From the NCBI RefSeq assembly GCF_000300005.1, contig NC_018691.1, forward strand, positions 124,001 through 188,000: 64,000 nt of DNA, read 5' to 3'. The position numbers and the translations under genes were made by a program. Of this stretch, positions 19,959 to 29,281 are shown in pieces (within the stretch, counting starts at the first letter, position 1; each line of letters starts with the position of its first letter). Below the pieces are notes generated by a model, which searched no databases, was not told the DNA's origin, and saw only the letters and a program-made list of their open reading frames with translations. The DNA is from Alloalcanivorax dieselolei B5 (GTDB taxonomy: Bacteria; Pseudomonadota; Gammaproteobacteria; Pseudomonadales; Alcanivoracaceae).

Positions 19959-21134
19959 TCAGTGAAAAGGTCGATAATGCTCGACGAAGTGCGTAACGGT
20001 GAAAGCCAGCACGGCCAGCGCCAACAGGAACAACAGAACGGCGATGACGCCCATTACCGTGCCGGCGAGAGTGGCGGTGCGGCCTGCCGGATCCAGGCGG
20101 CCTTCGCGCATGGCACGCAGGTCCTGGACGCCGAGCACCCAGGGCGCGATTCCCAATGGCTGGATTGCCAGCAATGAAACCAGGCCCAGGGCGAGTACCG
20201 GTGAGCCGTGATGGTGGGTGGGCCGCGGGATCTCCTCCTCGGCTGAGCCTGGAGAAGGGTGTCGGCGTCCGGCAAAGGCCGCGCCGATCAGAAGAAGCAA
20301 CAGGGAAAGGGTAAGCACGCCCAAGACGCTGCCGCTGATCAGGGCCAGATCCGGCACCGGGCCTCCGGGCGGCAACCAAAGGCTGATGATGAAGCCGTAA
20401 GCCACCGGCAAGAGCACCAGAATGCTGGCGATGAACATGAGCAGCGCGGCTTTGCGGTTACGCCACAACAGCAGCACCGCGAAAGTGATACCGACACCAA
20501 ACTGAACCAGGGTCCGCAAGCCGGATGGCACGGAGAGCATGGTTGAGCTCGAAATACCGAGAATGAAACAACCCGCCGTGAGCAGAGCCAGAACGAAGAC
20601 GGTACTGACGATGATGCCGAGGATCATGCCAACCAGGGTACTGTCCCTCCCCGTTGTTGCCATGCGGCCTTCGCGCATGGCGCGCAGATCCCGGGCGCCA
20701 AGGATCCAGGCGAAGACGCCCACTGGTGGAAGCAGCAAGGAAACCAGACCAAGCGTCACTGTCAGAGCGCCCCGATGAGCGGATACCGGGGATGTCCGGT
20801 CCGCCTCCAGAGTGCCGGTTACTGGCGGGTGGCCACGGCTGACGAAAACGGCGGACATCAGCAACAGAACGGTACAGGCGCCGAGCACGCTATGGATACT
20901 GTTGTTGATAAAAACGCCGGTGATCGACGGGAGTCTGAAAAACGACAGTGCCGGGCCAAGAGCGCCGTAGCCCATATCCAGGAGCATCAGAACGCTGGCG
21001 ATGAGAACCAGAAGGGCGGGCACGCGATAAGGCCGCATGTGTTTTGCGCTCAGCGAGACCCCGACCAGGAAAGGGATCAGCAGTTGCAGGAGATTGAGAG
21101 CGGTGAGAATCGACAGATCTGAACCGGATGGCAT
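19959..21134 (-). CDS. Membrane protein with two tandem DUF4190-like modules (paralogue 2)
   Basis: The 391-residue protein is an internal duplication. Residues about 1-195 and 196-391 each have two N-terminal transmembrane segments, a polar stretch, and the module LGLVSLL...PxGxxAWxLGxxDLRAMREGR followed by a glycine-rich transmembrane helix. Both halves keep DLRAMREGR, so both may be under constraint. It looks like two ancestral single-module genes fused head to tail. It is in the same orientation as its paralogues on either side. Function unknown. Confidence 0.72.
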   Translation of the reverse strand: MPSGSDLSILTALNLLQLLIPFLVGVSLSAKHMRPYRVPALLVLIASVLMLLDMGYGALGPALSFFRLPSITGVFINNSIHSVLGACTVLLLMSAVFVSRGHPPVTGTLEADRTSPVSAHRGALTVTLGLVSLLLPPVGVFAWILGARDLRAMREGRMATTGRDSTLVGMILGIIVSTVFVLALLTAGCFILGISSSTMLSVPSGLRTLVQFGVGITFAVLLLWRNRKAALLMFIASILVLLPVAYGFIISLWLPPGGPVPDLALISGSVLGVLTLSLLLLLIGAAFAGRRHPSPGSAEEEIPRPTHHHGSPVLALGLVSLLAIQPLGIAPWVLGVQDLRAMREGRLDPAGRTATLAGTVMGVIAVLLFLLALAVLAFTVTHFVEHYRPFH

Positions 21135-21222
21135 GGAGTTCCTTCTCCTGAAAACAATAAAATCCAGGTTTCAATGCAATATTAACGGGGCGCCGTGGCG
21201 GCGCCCGCGTTAACGGGCCCGC

Positions 21223-21867
21223 TCAATAGCTCCAATTGGTGTTGGCCAGAGCGGCGATGAAGAATCCTATCGCGATCAAACCGAGCACGAAAAGCACGAT
21301 GGCGATGATGCCCAGGACCATGCCCGCCAGGGTGGTGCTACGGCCTTCCGGGTCCATACGGCCTTCGCGCATGGCCCGCAGATCCTGCACGCCGATCACC
21401 CAGGGGGCGATACCCAGAGGCTGGAACACCAGCAAGGAGATCAGGCCGAGCGTCAGCACAAGCGCACCGCGATGATTCGGTGCCTGGGCCAGTTGGGGCG
21501 GAACGTGGGAAAGCCCCGCGTCGGCGTCTTGATAGGCAGCGGCTGTCTGGCTTTTTTCACGGCCGACGAAAGCGGCGGAGATCAACAAGATGGTGGCGGA
21601 CAGCGTGAGGATGGCGTACACGCCGCCATTGATGGCTCCGAACACCTCCCAGGACTCGGCACCGCTTATCAGAGGCATGATGAAGAGCTGAGAAACAACG
21701 TTGTATCCCCCTTCCAGGAACAGCAAGACACTGGCGATGATGACCAGAACCGCCGCTTTTCGCGCCCGCTGCATGTTGATGGCGCCGAGAACGACACCGA
21801 TGATAGCGGGTATAAGCAGGGGCAGCGCATACATAAGCGCGACCAGCGCCTGGCCTGGATCGGACAT
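21223..21867 (-). CDS. Membrane protein with DUF4190-like module (paralogue 3)
   Basis: This 214-residue protein has two N-terminal transmembrane helices and one middle helix. It then carries the cleanest module of the family: LTLGLISLLVFQPLGIAPWV, IGVQDLRAMREGRMDPEGRS, and TLAGMVLGIIAIVLFVLGLI. In other bacteria such modules occur in uncharacterised inner-membrane proteins. It is the upstream-most gene of the three, so a promoter shared by all three could lie at 21868-22013, a 146-bp gap divergent from the MarR gene. Confidence 0.74.
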   Translation of the reverse strand: MSDPGQALVALMYALPLLIPAIIGVVLGAINMQRARKAAVLVIIASVLLFLEGGYNVVSQLFIMPLISGAESWEVFGAINGGVYAILTLSATILLISAAFVGREKSQTAAAYQDADAGLSHVPPQLAQAPNHRGALVLTLGLISLLVFQPLGIAPWVIGVQDLRAMREGRMDPEGRSTTLAGMVLGIIAIVLFVLGLIAIGFFIAALANTNWSY

Positions 21868-22013
21868 GGGAGCTCCTTCTCGTTGCAGCGGACAATGAGC
21901 GTGATGATCGCATAGGAGTGTGGATAGGTGCCAATGTCGCCGCCGTGGACGCTGCTTGACTTACGCCGGTTGTTCGCCGGTAGTATTCACGGCATCTGTT
22001 TTGGAAGCCGTTT

Positions 22014-22481
22014 ATGGTTATCGACCGGAAAATCAACACCGCCTCCAGTAGCATGAAGTCGCTGCACGAACTGGATGTGGCGCTGGAACTGCTGCATTTC
22101 GGCTTTCGTGGCCTGACCGTGGAGGCGGATCGCTATCTTGCCACCCTGGGTCTTTCGCGTGTGCATCACAGGGTGTTGTATGTGATTGCCCGTGCCGAAA
22201 AGATTACCGTGGGCGAGTTGGCCGCCACCCTGGGCATCAGCAAGCAGGCGTTGCACCGGCCGCTGACGCTGCTTGCCAGTCGGGGCCATGTGTTGCACAC
22301 CCGTGATCCCGAACGCCATCGTTATAAATGCCTGTCGCTGACCCGCAGCGGTGCGGAGATCGAGCAACAGGCCACGGCGCATGAACATACCGCCATAGGC
22401 ACGGCACTGGAGAAGGTGTCCGGCGAAGGTAAAGAGGCCTGGTATGAGGTGATGCGTTCACTGGCCGAGCGTCTCAACTGA
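22014..22481 (+). CDS. MarR-family transcriptional regulator
   Basis: The 155-residue protein has a winged-helix core: VHHRVLYVIARAEKITVGELAATLGISKQALHRPLTLLASRGHVLHTRDPERHRYKCLSLT. The recognition helix is about residues 76-92 and the wing carries DPERHRYK. N- and C-terminal helices for dimerisation are present. The ATG at 22014 is used. It converges with the thioesterase gene with an 8-bp overlap of 3' ends. A role in controlling the neighbouring thioesterase or DUF4190 genes is possible but not shown. Confidence 0.88.
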   Translation: MVIDRKINTASSSMKSLHELDVALELLHFGFRGLTVEADRYLATLGLSRVHHRVLYVIARAEKITVGELAATLGISKQALHRPLTLLASRGHVLHTRDPERHRYKCLSLTRSGAEIEQQATAHEHTAIGTALEKVSGEGKEAWYEVMRSLAERLN

Positions 22482-22929
22482 CGCTTTCGGCCTTGATCAT
22501 CAGCGTCGCCGTGGCCCGGGCGTAAAGCTTGCCACCCTTGTCACGGATATCCGCATCGCAGATCGCCAGACTGCGGGTACGTTCCACCAGCCAGCCCTCC
22601 ACGTTGTACGCCGCCTCGGGTTGCAGGGGGCGCACATATTTTATCGCCAGATCCACCGTGGAGTATTGGTCGGTGGCGTCCAGGGTGGAAAACAGGGCCA
22701 GTGCCGCCGCGCCATCCAGACAGGTGGCCGCGAAGCCGCCATGTACCATGCCCAATGGGTTGAGATGTCTGTCATCCGGCCGCGCTTCAATCTGAATACG
22801 CCCCCGTTCGGCCGCCACCGCGATCATGCCCATGGTCCTCCCAATGGAAGAGCCGTGGCTGCGATGCTTGACCAGTTGCTGCAATACGTTCAGACTGGAA
22901 GTCGGAGATGTTTGAGAGTCCTGCGTCAT
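22474..22929 (-). CDS. PaaI-like hotdog-fold thioesterase
   Basis: This 151-residue protein starts at the ATG at 22929 (MTQDSQTSP) behind GGAAAGGG; an extension upstream to 22968 would lack a ribosome-binding site. The hotdog core carries LNPLGMVHGGFAATCLDGAAALALFSTL, where HGG and the following Asp are the usual catalytic features of the PaaI/YbgC-like family. It hydrolyses an acyl- or aryl-CoA; substrate unknown. A 7-bp palindrome sits just upstream of its start. Confidence 0.85.
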   Translation of the reverse strand: MTQDSQTSPTSSLNVLQQLVKHRSHGSSIGRTMGMIAVAAERGRIQIEARPDDRHLNPLGMVHGGFAATCLDGAAALALFSTLDATDQYSTVDLAIKYVRPLQPEAAYNVEGWLVERTRSLAICDADIRDKGGKLYARATATLMIKAESVS

Positions 22930-22938
22930 GGTTAATGC

Positions 22939-22958
22939 CCTTTCCTGTGAAGGAAAGG
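22939..22958 (-). promoter_or_regulatory. Palindrome overlapping the thioesterase ribosome-binding site
   Basis: CCTTTCC-TGTGAA-GGAAAGG is a 7-bp inverted repeat with a 6-nt centre, placed 9 bp upstream of the thioesterase ATG. It overlaps its AGGAAAGG Shine-Dalgarno. It could be an operator (for example for the neighbouring MarR protein) or an mRNA hairpin that masks the ribosome-binding site. Confidence 0.5.
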
Positions 22959-23026
22959 ATGTTTGCACGACGACATTTACACGTCAACAATATTGATTTG
23001 AAGAAGGCGGTATGACCTGGATCTCT

Positions 23027-26000
23027 TCACCAGCGCACGGAGATCCCCGCCTGGCCCAGATGCTCGTTCCCTTGATCATCCACCCGGCCCTGATAATCCA
23101 GGGTCAGGTGGATGCGCGGGCTCAGTTGCACGGCGGCGCCCAGGCGAGCTTGCAAGCGCGGGTCGTCACGATCCGCCCCGTACACGGTGAAGGCTTCGCC
23201 AGCGTCGACGAATCGGGCGTCCTGTTCGCTCTGGGTATCGCCGAACGGCTGGATCCCGGCCAGTCCGGCGTGCACCCGGGCCCGACGTGCGCCGGCCTGG
23301 AAGGTGCGTCCCATATCCACACCGATCTCCGCCTCGCCCCTCTCCAGCGTGGTGTCCGTCACCTCCAGGTTCGCCGCACCGGCACCGTCTTCATGGAAGC
23401 CGTCCCGCTTCAACCGGGTCCAGGCCACCTGAGCATAAGGGCGGACCCGTTGAGCGCCGGCGGTTAGCTCAAAGCCGCTTTCCAAGGCCAGCCGGGAGGT
23501 CTCAATGGTGCTGGAGGAACGGGCCCGGGTGCCGTTCTCGAAGCGGCGTTTGTGATCGTGGTCGGTTTCGCCGTAGCTCAGATCCGCGCGCACGTAGAGA
23601 GTGTCGGTCAGATCGCGGCGGCCATAGGCGCCCACGAACCAGCCGTCCAGATCGCCGTCGGCCCGGCGCCGGTCGAAGCCCAGACGCCCCTGGGCCCGGC
23701 CCACGGCCAGTCCGGCACGGCTCTTTTCCAGCGTCCGGTCCAGCCCCAGGGTCAGATGCTCCCCTTTCAGTTCGTAGCCGGCATTACCGGTGTAGCCGTT
23801 GCGTTCTTCCTCGCTGTCCAGGGCGCCGGTTTGCAGCCACAGGCCATTGTCCGCAGTGCCGGCCAGGGTGCGCTGATCACCGGCGGCCTCTTGCGCCCGG
23901 TCGCGCTGACGCAGACGTTCACCGAACTGGCCGATCAGCCGGTCGGTGGCGCCCAGCCCGGCCACCAGGGAGTCGCCGCTGTAGCGGTCGAAGGCGGCGG
24001 GGGCGGTGTCGTGCTCCAGGGTGACGATGTCCTGGTACACCGCGTGATCCGGCGCCAGGGTTTCCACGGCACCGGCCACGGCGCGCTGGTTGCGGGTCAG
24101 GGCGACGCTGTCAAAGGTGATGTCATTGCGGGTCAGTTCCAGCAGGACATCGTTGTCCCCGTAGTCCAGACCGGCATCAAGAAAAGCGAAGCGGGATCGG
24201 ACCGCTTCGAACTGGCCGAGGATCCCCCCATCGGCGCTTAAAATCGTGTACTCGGTGAAGGGCTGATAGTCGCCGTCGTTGCCCACATGCAGCACCGAGC
24301 CAGCCAGGGTGGCGCTACCGGTGACGTGGACAAGATCGCTGTCGGTATTGTCCGGACTGACTTCCACGTCATAGGCCGAACCGGCCTCGAACACCAGGTC
24401 GCCGTCCACGGTGAGGGTGCCGACACTGTTGCCCGGCGCCAGCGTGCCGCCGCTGGCCACGGTGGTGTCGCCGACGATACCGTCGCCACCGAGGGTGCCG
24501 CCGTCGTCCACCAGAACCTCGCCGCCCAGGCGACCGCTGACGCTCAATCGGCCCGCCGCTACCTGCGTGGTGCCACCGAAGCCGCTGTTGCCACCGCTCA
24601 GTTGCAAATCACCGCTGCCGGTTTTACGCAGGGTGCCGGTACCCGAGAGCTGTCCCAGGTACTCGCCGTCCTGCTGCTGGTCGAAGGTGGCGTGGCCGTC
24701 GGCCAGCAGAGCGAGATCGCCGGTGAAGCGCTCGGCGGCGGTCACCAGTTCCCCGTCATGAACGGACCAGTCCAGGGTCGAAGTGCCGGTTAGCGTGAGT
24801 GCGCCCTCGCCGTTTTTGATCAGGGTGCCGTCGGTACCGTCGAAGCCGCTGATGTCGCCGGCGAAAGTGCCGTCGCTGTCCTGTTCGAACACCACGTTGC
24901 CGGCGTTGGTCAGATGGCCGCTGATCGAGGTGGCACTGCCGAACAGGCGGCCCGCCTCGACGAAGGTGTTGCCATAGTTGTTGTCGCCGCGCAGATGCAG
25001 AATGCCCTCGCCCCGTTTGATCAGATCACCGGTGCCGTTCAGATCCTGGTTGACGATAAATTGCTGCAAGCCCTCGGCGATATCAAAACCACCGCCCTGC
25101 TCGCCCCAGGTGATCGAGCGCTGGGTCGAGAGGGAAAGAAAACCGGGATCGGTGACGCGCAACACGCCGCCGTTGAACGTCAGCCCGCTGTTGGCATCAC
25201 CGAGATGGCTGTCGCCGGCCACCGAGAGCACGCCGCCATTCAGGGTGGTGCCGCCGGTGTAGCTGTTGTCACCGGTGAGCACCAGGGTGCCGGCACCGGT
25301 TTTGTTCAGGCCGTCCTGGCCGGCGATAACGTTGTTGATGGTGGCGGTGTAATCCGTGCTGTCGCCGCTGCCATCGCCGACGCGGATTTCACCGTCGCCG
25401 TCCACCAGACTCAACGCGTCGCCTTGCAACACATAGCCGTTGCCGGCGAATTGCAGGCCGGTGGCCTGAATCCCGCCGTCGGTGTCATCCAGTGTGACGG
25501 TGCCCGCGTTACCACCGAAAATCGCGAAGCCGGGTTGTGGCTGCATGGGTGCGGTGAGGGTGCCGTCGGCGTCGGTCCAACTGGCGCTGTCGTTGGACCA
25601 CACACCATCGCCGCCACCCTGGCCGTCACCGTTCCAGAGGTTCAGGGTCATGCCAGCGGTGTTGAGCAGATTGATGTGGCCCTGATCGTCGAGGAACTGC
25701 AGGCTCATCCCCTGTGGCTCATCGGCCAGCAACAGGCCGCCATTGTTTTGTGTCAGAGTGCCGCTGTAATCGAACAGCCGGTACAGGCCCACGCCAAAGT
25801 CGCCGTCGTCGACGATGTTAAGCGTGCTGCCGTTGAGGGCCAGATCACCATTGACGGTGACGGTGACGCTGTCGCTTTGGCCCAAGGTATTGAAATCCCC
25901 CCCCGGGGTGCCGAACTCGAAGTCCAGCAGTGAGCCTTGCGCCAGGGTGAGGTCGCCGTCCACGGTGAGGTGGCCGAGGCTGTTGCCCGGTGCCAGCGTG

Positions 26001-29000
26001 CCGCCGCTGGCTACGGTGGTGCTACCCACCGTGCCGTCACCACCGAGGGCGGCGCCGTCGTTGACAGTGACCGTGCCGCCCAGGATGTCGTTGACCTTGA
26101 GGGTGCCACCATTGATTTGAGTAATGCCGGTGAACCCCGAGCTGTCACCAGTCAGCATCGTGGTGCCGGCATAGTGATTGATGCCGTGAGCGCCGGACCC
26201 CGTGCTGGCGAGCGCGGCGGCAAACACATAATTGTCTTCGTTATGGTTGAAATTGAGTGTCGCGATCCCGTCGCCGAACTCGACACGCGCGCTTTCCAGC
26301 GTGCCGGCGCTCACGGCCTGTTCGGTTGCGGCCGCGCCGATATTCAACGTACCGGAGGACTCCGTTGAATCCGCCAGGCGCACGAAGTCCCAATCCGAGG
26401 AGGTGACGCCTGTTTGCAACCGCCCGCCGCTGGAAAGCGTCAGATGCCCATCCGCCCCGTCATAACCGCCGACGATCACCGCGCCGTCATTTACCCACGA
26501 ACCGCCATTGCGGAGGGAAACCGCCCCGGCGGAGTCATAGTACCGAGCGATCTGCCCCGTCATCCAACTCGTGTCGACATGGGACGTCACGGTGGCGCCG
26601 TCATCGATCACCAGCGTGCCGTTGCCCGCGTATCCCACCTCGATTTCGCCTTGCGTCTCCCAATGGCTTGTCGAGCCGGTGACGGTGACGTTACCGGCGG
26701 CGCCCGCGCCATAGCCGATCCGTGCGGTGCCGCTTTCAACGCGCCCGCCATTCTCGACCCGCAATTCCCCTTCGCCGGACTGCCCGGAGCCCCCCACATA
26801 CAGGGTGCCGGTGTTGCGCCACAGGGACCCCTGGTCCTGGATAATGGCGATGGCCTGGGAGTTCGGGGAGCGGCCGAGGTAGCCGTTGCCGTTTTCCAGA
26901 ACGGCGCCGTCACTGATGCGTAATTCGGCATCGCTGTTGTTGTCGCCGATCAGCACGTTGTTGCTGAAGGTGGCATGGGTAGTCTCGCCGGTCAGTGCCA
27001 GCACGCCCCGGCCATTGACGCCGCCCAGGTGCAGATAGCTGCCGGTGAGCCGCGCGCCGTCGCTTAGCAGCAGGGTGCCGCCGTCCTTTTGCTCGCCCCA
27101 AGGAGTGCCGGAACCCCGGCCGATATAGAGGCGACCGATCTGCTGCTCGCCAGTGACGGTAAGGGTGCCGGCCCCCTCCTTGATCAGGTGGCCCTGGCCG
27201 GTGAGAGCGCCGCTATAGTGGGCGTCGTTCGCCTCCTCGAAGGTGACGGAGGCGCCGTTGCCGATGGCGATGTCGCCGGTGAATCGGTCGGCGGAGGTAA
27301 TCAGGCCGCCGCCGTCCACCGACCAATCCAGGGAGGAAACACCGTTGAGAGTCAGATCGCCGGCGCCGCGTTTGATCATGGTGCCATCAGCCTCCCCCAG
27401 GCCAGTGACGTTGCCCGCGAAGGCGGCATCGCCGGCTTGTTCGAACACCACGGTGCCGGCATTGGCGATATCACCGTGAAGGGACCCGGTATCGCCGATC
27501 AAGGTGCCGGCCTCCACGGTGGTGCCGCCGGTGTAGGTATTGGCGCCGCCGAGCACCAGGGTGCCGGAGCCGGCTTTGCGCAGGCCGTCGGTGCCGGTGA
27601 TATCGCTGTTAATGGTGGCGGTGTAATCGCGGCTGCCGGCGCCGCCGTCACCGACGCGGATCGCCACTGGCGCCGGGTGGTCGTCATCCGCCACCAGAGT
27701 CAGTGCATCGCCTTCGAGTACATAGCCGTCGCTGACGAACTGCAGGCCGGTGGCCTGAATCCCGCCATCGGTATCGTCCAACGCCACCGTGCCCGCCTCG
27801 CCGCCAAAAATGGCGAAGCCCGGTTGCGGCTGCATGGCGCCGGTGACGGTGCCGTCGGCGTCGGCCCACACCGCCGACGTATTGGACCAGGAGCCATCGC
27901 CGCCACCGAGCTGGTTTTCGTTGGCCAGGCCGTTGGCGTTCCAGAAGTTCAATACCATGCCGGCGGTGTTGAGCAGATTGATCTGGCCGTCGTCCGTCAG
28001 GTATTGCACGGCAAGATCTTCGGCGTTGTTTTCCAATACCAGGCCATCGTTGTTTTGTGCCAGGGCGCCGCTGTAGTCGAATAACCGGTACAGGCCGGGC
28101 CCCATGTCGCCGGTGTCGGTAACGTTCAAAGTGGTACCGTTGAGCGCCAGATCGCCGTCGACGGTGACGCTGTCGCCTTGGCCCAAGGTATTGAAATCCC
28201 CACCTGGGGCGCCGAACTCGAAGTCCAGCAGTGAGCCTTGCGCCAGGGTGAGATCGCCGTCCACGGTGAGAGTGCCGATGCCGCCATCACCCGGTGCCAG
28301 CGTGCCGTCGCTGTCAATGGTGGTGGTGCCGACACTGCCGCCGCCGCTAAGGGCGCCGCCGCCGTTGACAGTGACGGTACTGGCAAGCCCTCCATTCACC
28401 TGCAGAGTGCCGCCCTCCACCTGGGTAAGGCCGGTAAAGCTGCTGGTGCCGGTGAGCACCGTGGTGCCGGCGTGGTGCTCGATGGCGCCGTTGCCGGTGA
28501 TATCGGGGGTAAATTCGTAGCCGCCGCTGGTGTCGGTGTGGTTGAAGACGATCCGGCCGGAGGCATTGGCATCGGGGTTCGAGGATACCCGGCCCATTTC
28601 GATTTCGGTGGTGTTAGCGAAGCCGGGCGCGGCAGCAGGGTCGCCGGCGGCCGCGCCGATCACCAGAGTGCCGAGGGCGGATGGGCCTCCACTCTCTCCC
28701 AGAATAATGCGATTGCCGACACCGCTGACGTTGAGAGCGCCGCCGTCGGCGAGGATCAGGGTGCTGCTGGAGTTGCGGCTAATAAGGACCCCCCAATCTT
28801 CATGGGTGACCTCCGCATCCCAGGCAGAACCGGTGCCAGTGATGGTCAGGGTAGCAGGATTAATGTTCCAACCGATGGCGTGATAGCTGCCGGAGCTGGT
28901 GAGACTGCCGCTGTTTTGGATGATCAGAGGCCCGCTATACAGGATCAGCCTGCCGGATTCCGCCGCCTGCCCGTTGATCGTGATGGCGCTATCATCTCCG

Positions 29001-29281
29001 CCAAAAATGTTAACGTCATCGCCGCTCGCTGGGATACCGCCAGTACAACCGCCTGACGAGCATATCCAGTTGTCGGGGTCGAACCAGTCTTCTGTTAAAC
29101 CGTTCCATTGATAGGAATCTGCCCAGGCCGCCCCGCCGGGGAGTATTCCCAGAGCGGTCAACAGTGCCGTCAAGGCAGCGGCCCGGGGGACGGAAGCCCT
29201 GCCCTGCCTTTTGGTGAACTCGGGCACAGCCTGCCATGTCCCGGTGCGGCGGTTGAAAAGGGTGCGGTAAATGCGGTTCAT
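23027..29281 (-). CDS. Giant type Va autotransporter adhesin-like protein
   Basis: This 2084-residue protein has an extended ESPR-type signal peptide (MNRIYRTLFNRRTGTWQAV..., cleavage near A54). A passenger of beta-helix PATR-type repeats follows (TLAPGNSLGHLTVDGDL, GANTYTGGTTVEAGTL and similar), and the C-terminus (about 1800-2084) is an autotransporter barrel ending in an aromatic residue (GISVRW). Residues about 290-690 and 1065-1540 are near-copies of each other: both contain MQPQPGFAIFGG, DDTDGGIQATGLQF, GLYRLFDYSG and LDWSV. A single Cys pair (ICSSGGC) lies near the mature N-terminus. It is monocistronic, with a 426-bp upstream region. Ligand unknown. Confidence 0.92.
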   Translation of the reverse strand: MNRIYRTLFNRRTGTWQAVPEFTKRQGRASVPRAAALTALLTALGILPGGAAWADSYQWNGLTEDWFDPDNWICSSGGCTGGIPASGDDVNIFGGDDSAITINGQAAESGRLILYSGPLIIQNSGSLTSSGSYHAIGWNINPATLTITGTGSAWDAEVTHEDWGVLISRNSSSTLILADGGALNVSGVGNRIILGESGGPSALGTLVIGAAAGDPAAAPGFANTTEIEMGRVSSNPDANASGRIVFNHTDTSGGYEFTPDITGNGAIEHHAGTTVLTGTSSFTGLTQVEGGTLQVNGGLASTVTVNGGGALSGGGSVGTTTIDSDGTLAPGDGGIGTLTVDGDLTLAQGSLLDFEFGAPGGDFNTLGQGDSVTVDGDLALNGTTLNVTDTGDMGPGLYRLFDYSGALAQNNDGLVLENNAEDLAVQYLTDDGQINLLNTAGMVLNFWNANGLANENQLGGGDGSWSNTSAVWADADGTVTGAMQPQPGFAIFGGEAGTVALDDTDGGIQATGLQFVSDGYVLEGDALTLVADDDHPAPVAIRVGDGGAGSRDYTATINSDITGTDGLRKAGSGTLVLGGANTYTGGTTVEAGTLIGDTGSLHGDIANAGTVVFEQAGDAAFAGNVTGLGEADGTMIKRGAGDLTLNGVSSLDWSVDGGGLITSADRFTGDIAIGNGASVTFEEANDAHYSGALTGQGHLIKEGAGTLTVTGEQQIGRLYIGRGSGTPWGEQKDGGTLLLSDGARLTGSYLHLGGVNGRGVLALTGETTHATFSNNVLIGDNNSDAELRISDGAVLENGNGYLGRSPNSQAIAIIQDQGSLWRNTGTLYVGGSGQSGEGELRVENGGRVESGTARIGYGAGAAGNVTVTGSTSHWETQGEIEVGYAGNGTLVIDDGATVTSHVDTSWMTGQIARYYDSAGAVSLRNGGSWVNDGAVIVGGYDGADGHLTLSSGGRLQTGVTSSDWDFVRLADSTESSGTLNIGAAATEQAVSAGTLESARVEFGDGIATLNFNHNEDNYVFAAALASTGSGAHGINHYAGTTMLTGDSSGFTGITQINGGTLKVNDILGGTVTVNDGAALGGDGTVGSTTVASGGTLAPGNSLGHLTVDGDLTLAQGSLLDFEFGTPGGDFNTLGQSDSVTVTVNGDLALNGSTLNIVDDGDFGVGLYRLFDYSGTLTQNNGGLLLADEPQGMSLQFLDDQGHINLLNTAGMTLNLWNGDGQGGGDGVWSNDSASWTDADGTLTAPMQPQPGFAIFGGNAGTVTLDDTDGGIQATGLQFAGNGYVLQGDALSLVDGDGEIRVGDGSGDSTDYTATINNVIAGQDGLNKTGAGTLVLTGDNSYTGGTTLNGGVLSVAGDSHLGDANSGLTFNGGVLRVTDPGFLSLSTQRSITWGEQGGGFDIAEGLQQFIVNQDLNGTGDLIKRGEGILHLRGDNNYGNTFVEAGRLFGSATSISGHLTNAGNVVFEQDSDGTFAGDISGFDGTDGTLIKNGEGALTLTGTSTLDWSVHDGELVTAAERFTGDLALLADGHATFDQQQDGEYLGQLSGTGTLRKTGSGDLQLSGGNSGFGGTTQVAAGRLSVSGRLGGEVLVDDGGTLGGDGIVGDTTVASGGTLAPGNSVGTLTVDGDLVFEAGSAYDVEVSPDNTDSDLVHVTGSATLAGSVLHVGNDGDYQPFTEYTILSADGGILGQFEAVRSRFAFLDAGLDYGDNDVLLELTRNDITFDSVALTRNQRAVAGAVETLAPDHAVYQDIVTLEHDTAPAAFDRYSGDSLVAGLGATDRLIGQFGERLRQRDRAQEAAGDQRTLAGTADNGLWLQTGALDSEEERNGYTGNAGYELKGEHLTLGLDRTLEKSRAGLAVGRAQGRLGFDRRRADGDLDGWFVGAYGRRDLTDTLYVRADLSYGETDHDHKRRFENGTRARSSSTIETSRLALESGFELTAGAQRVRPYAQVAWTRLKRDGFHEDGAGAANLEVTDTTLERGEAEIGVDMGRTFQAGARRARVHAGLAGIQPFGDTQSEQDARFVDAGEAFTVYGADRDDPRLQARLGAAVQLSPRIHLTLDYQGRVDDQGNEHLGQAGISVRW

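Noticed and set aside
23552-28084. Several long plus-strand frames opposite the autotransporter
   Set aside because: They mirror its repeats, have no signal or domain of their own and no ribosome-binding sites; the minus-strand protein explains the region fully.
24200-28500. Possible CRISPR array or tandem DNA repeat
   Set aside because: Repeated segments are in-frame protein repeats (PATR-type) of an autotransporter, with uneven spacing and no short direct repeats separated by unique spacers.
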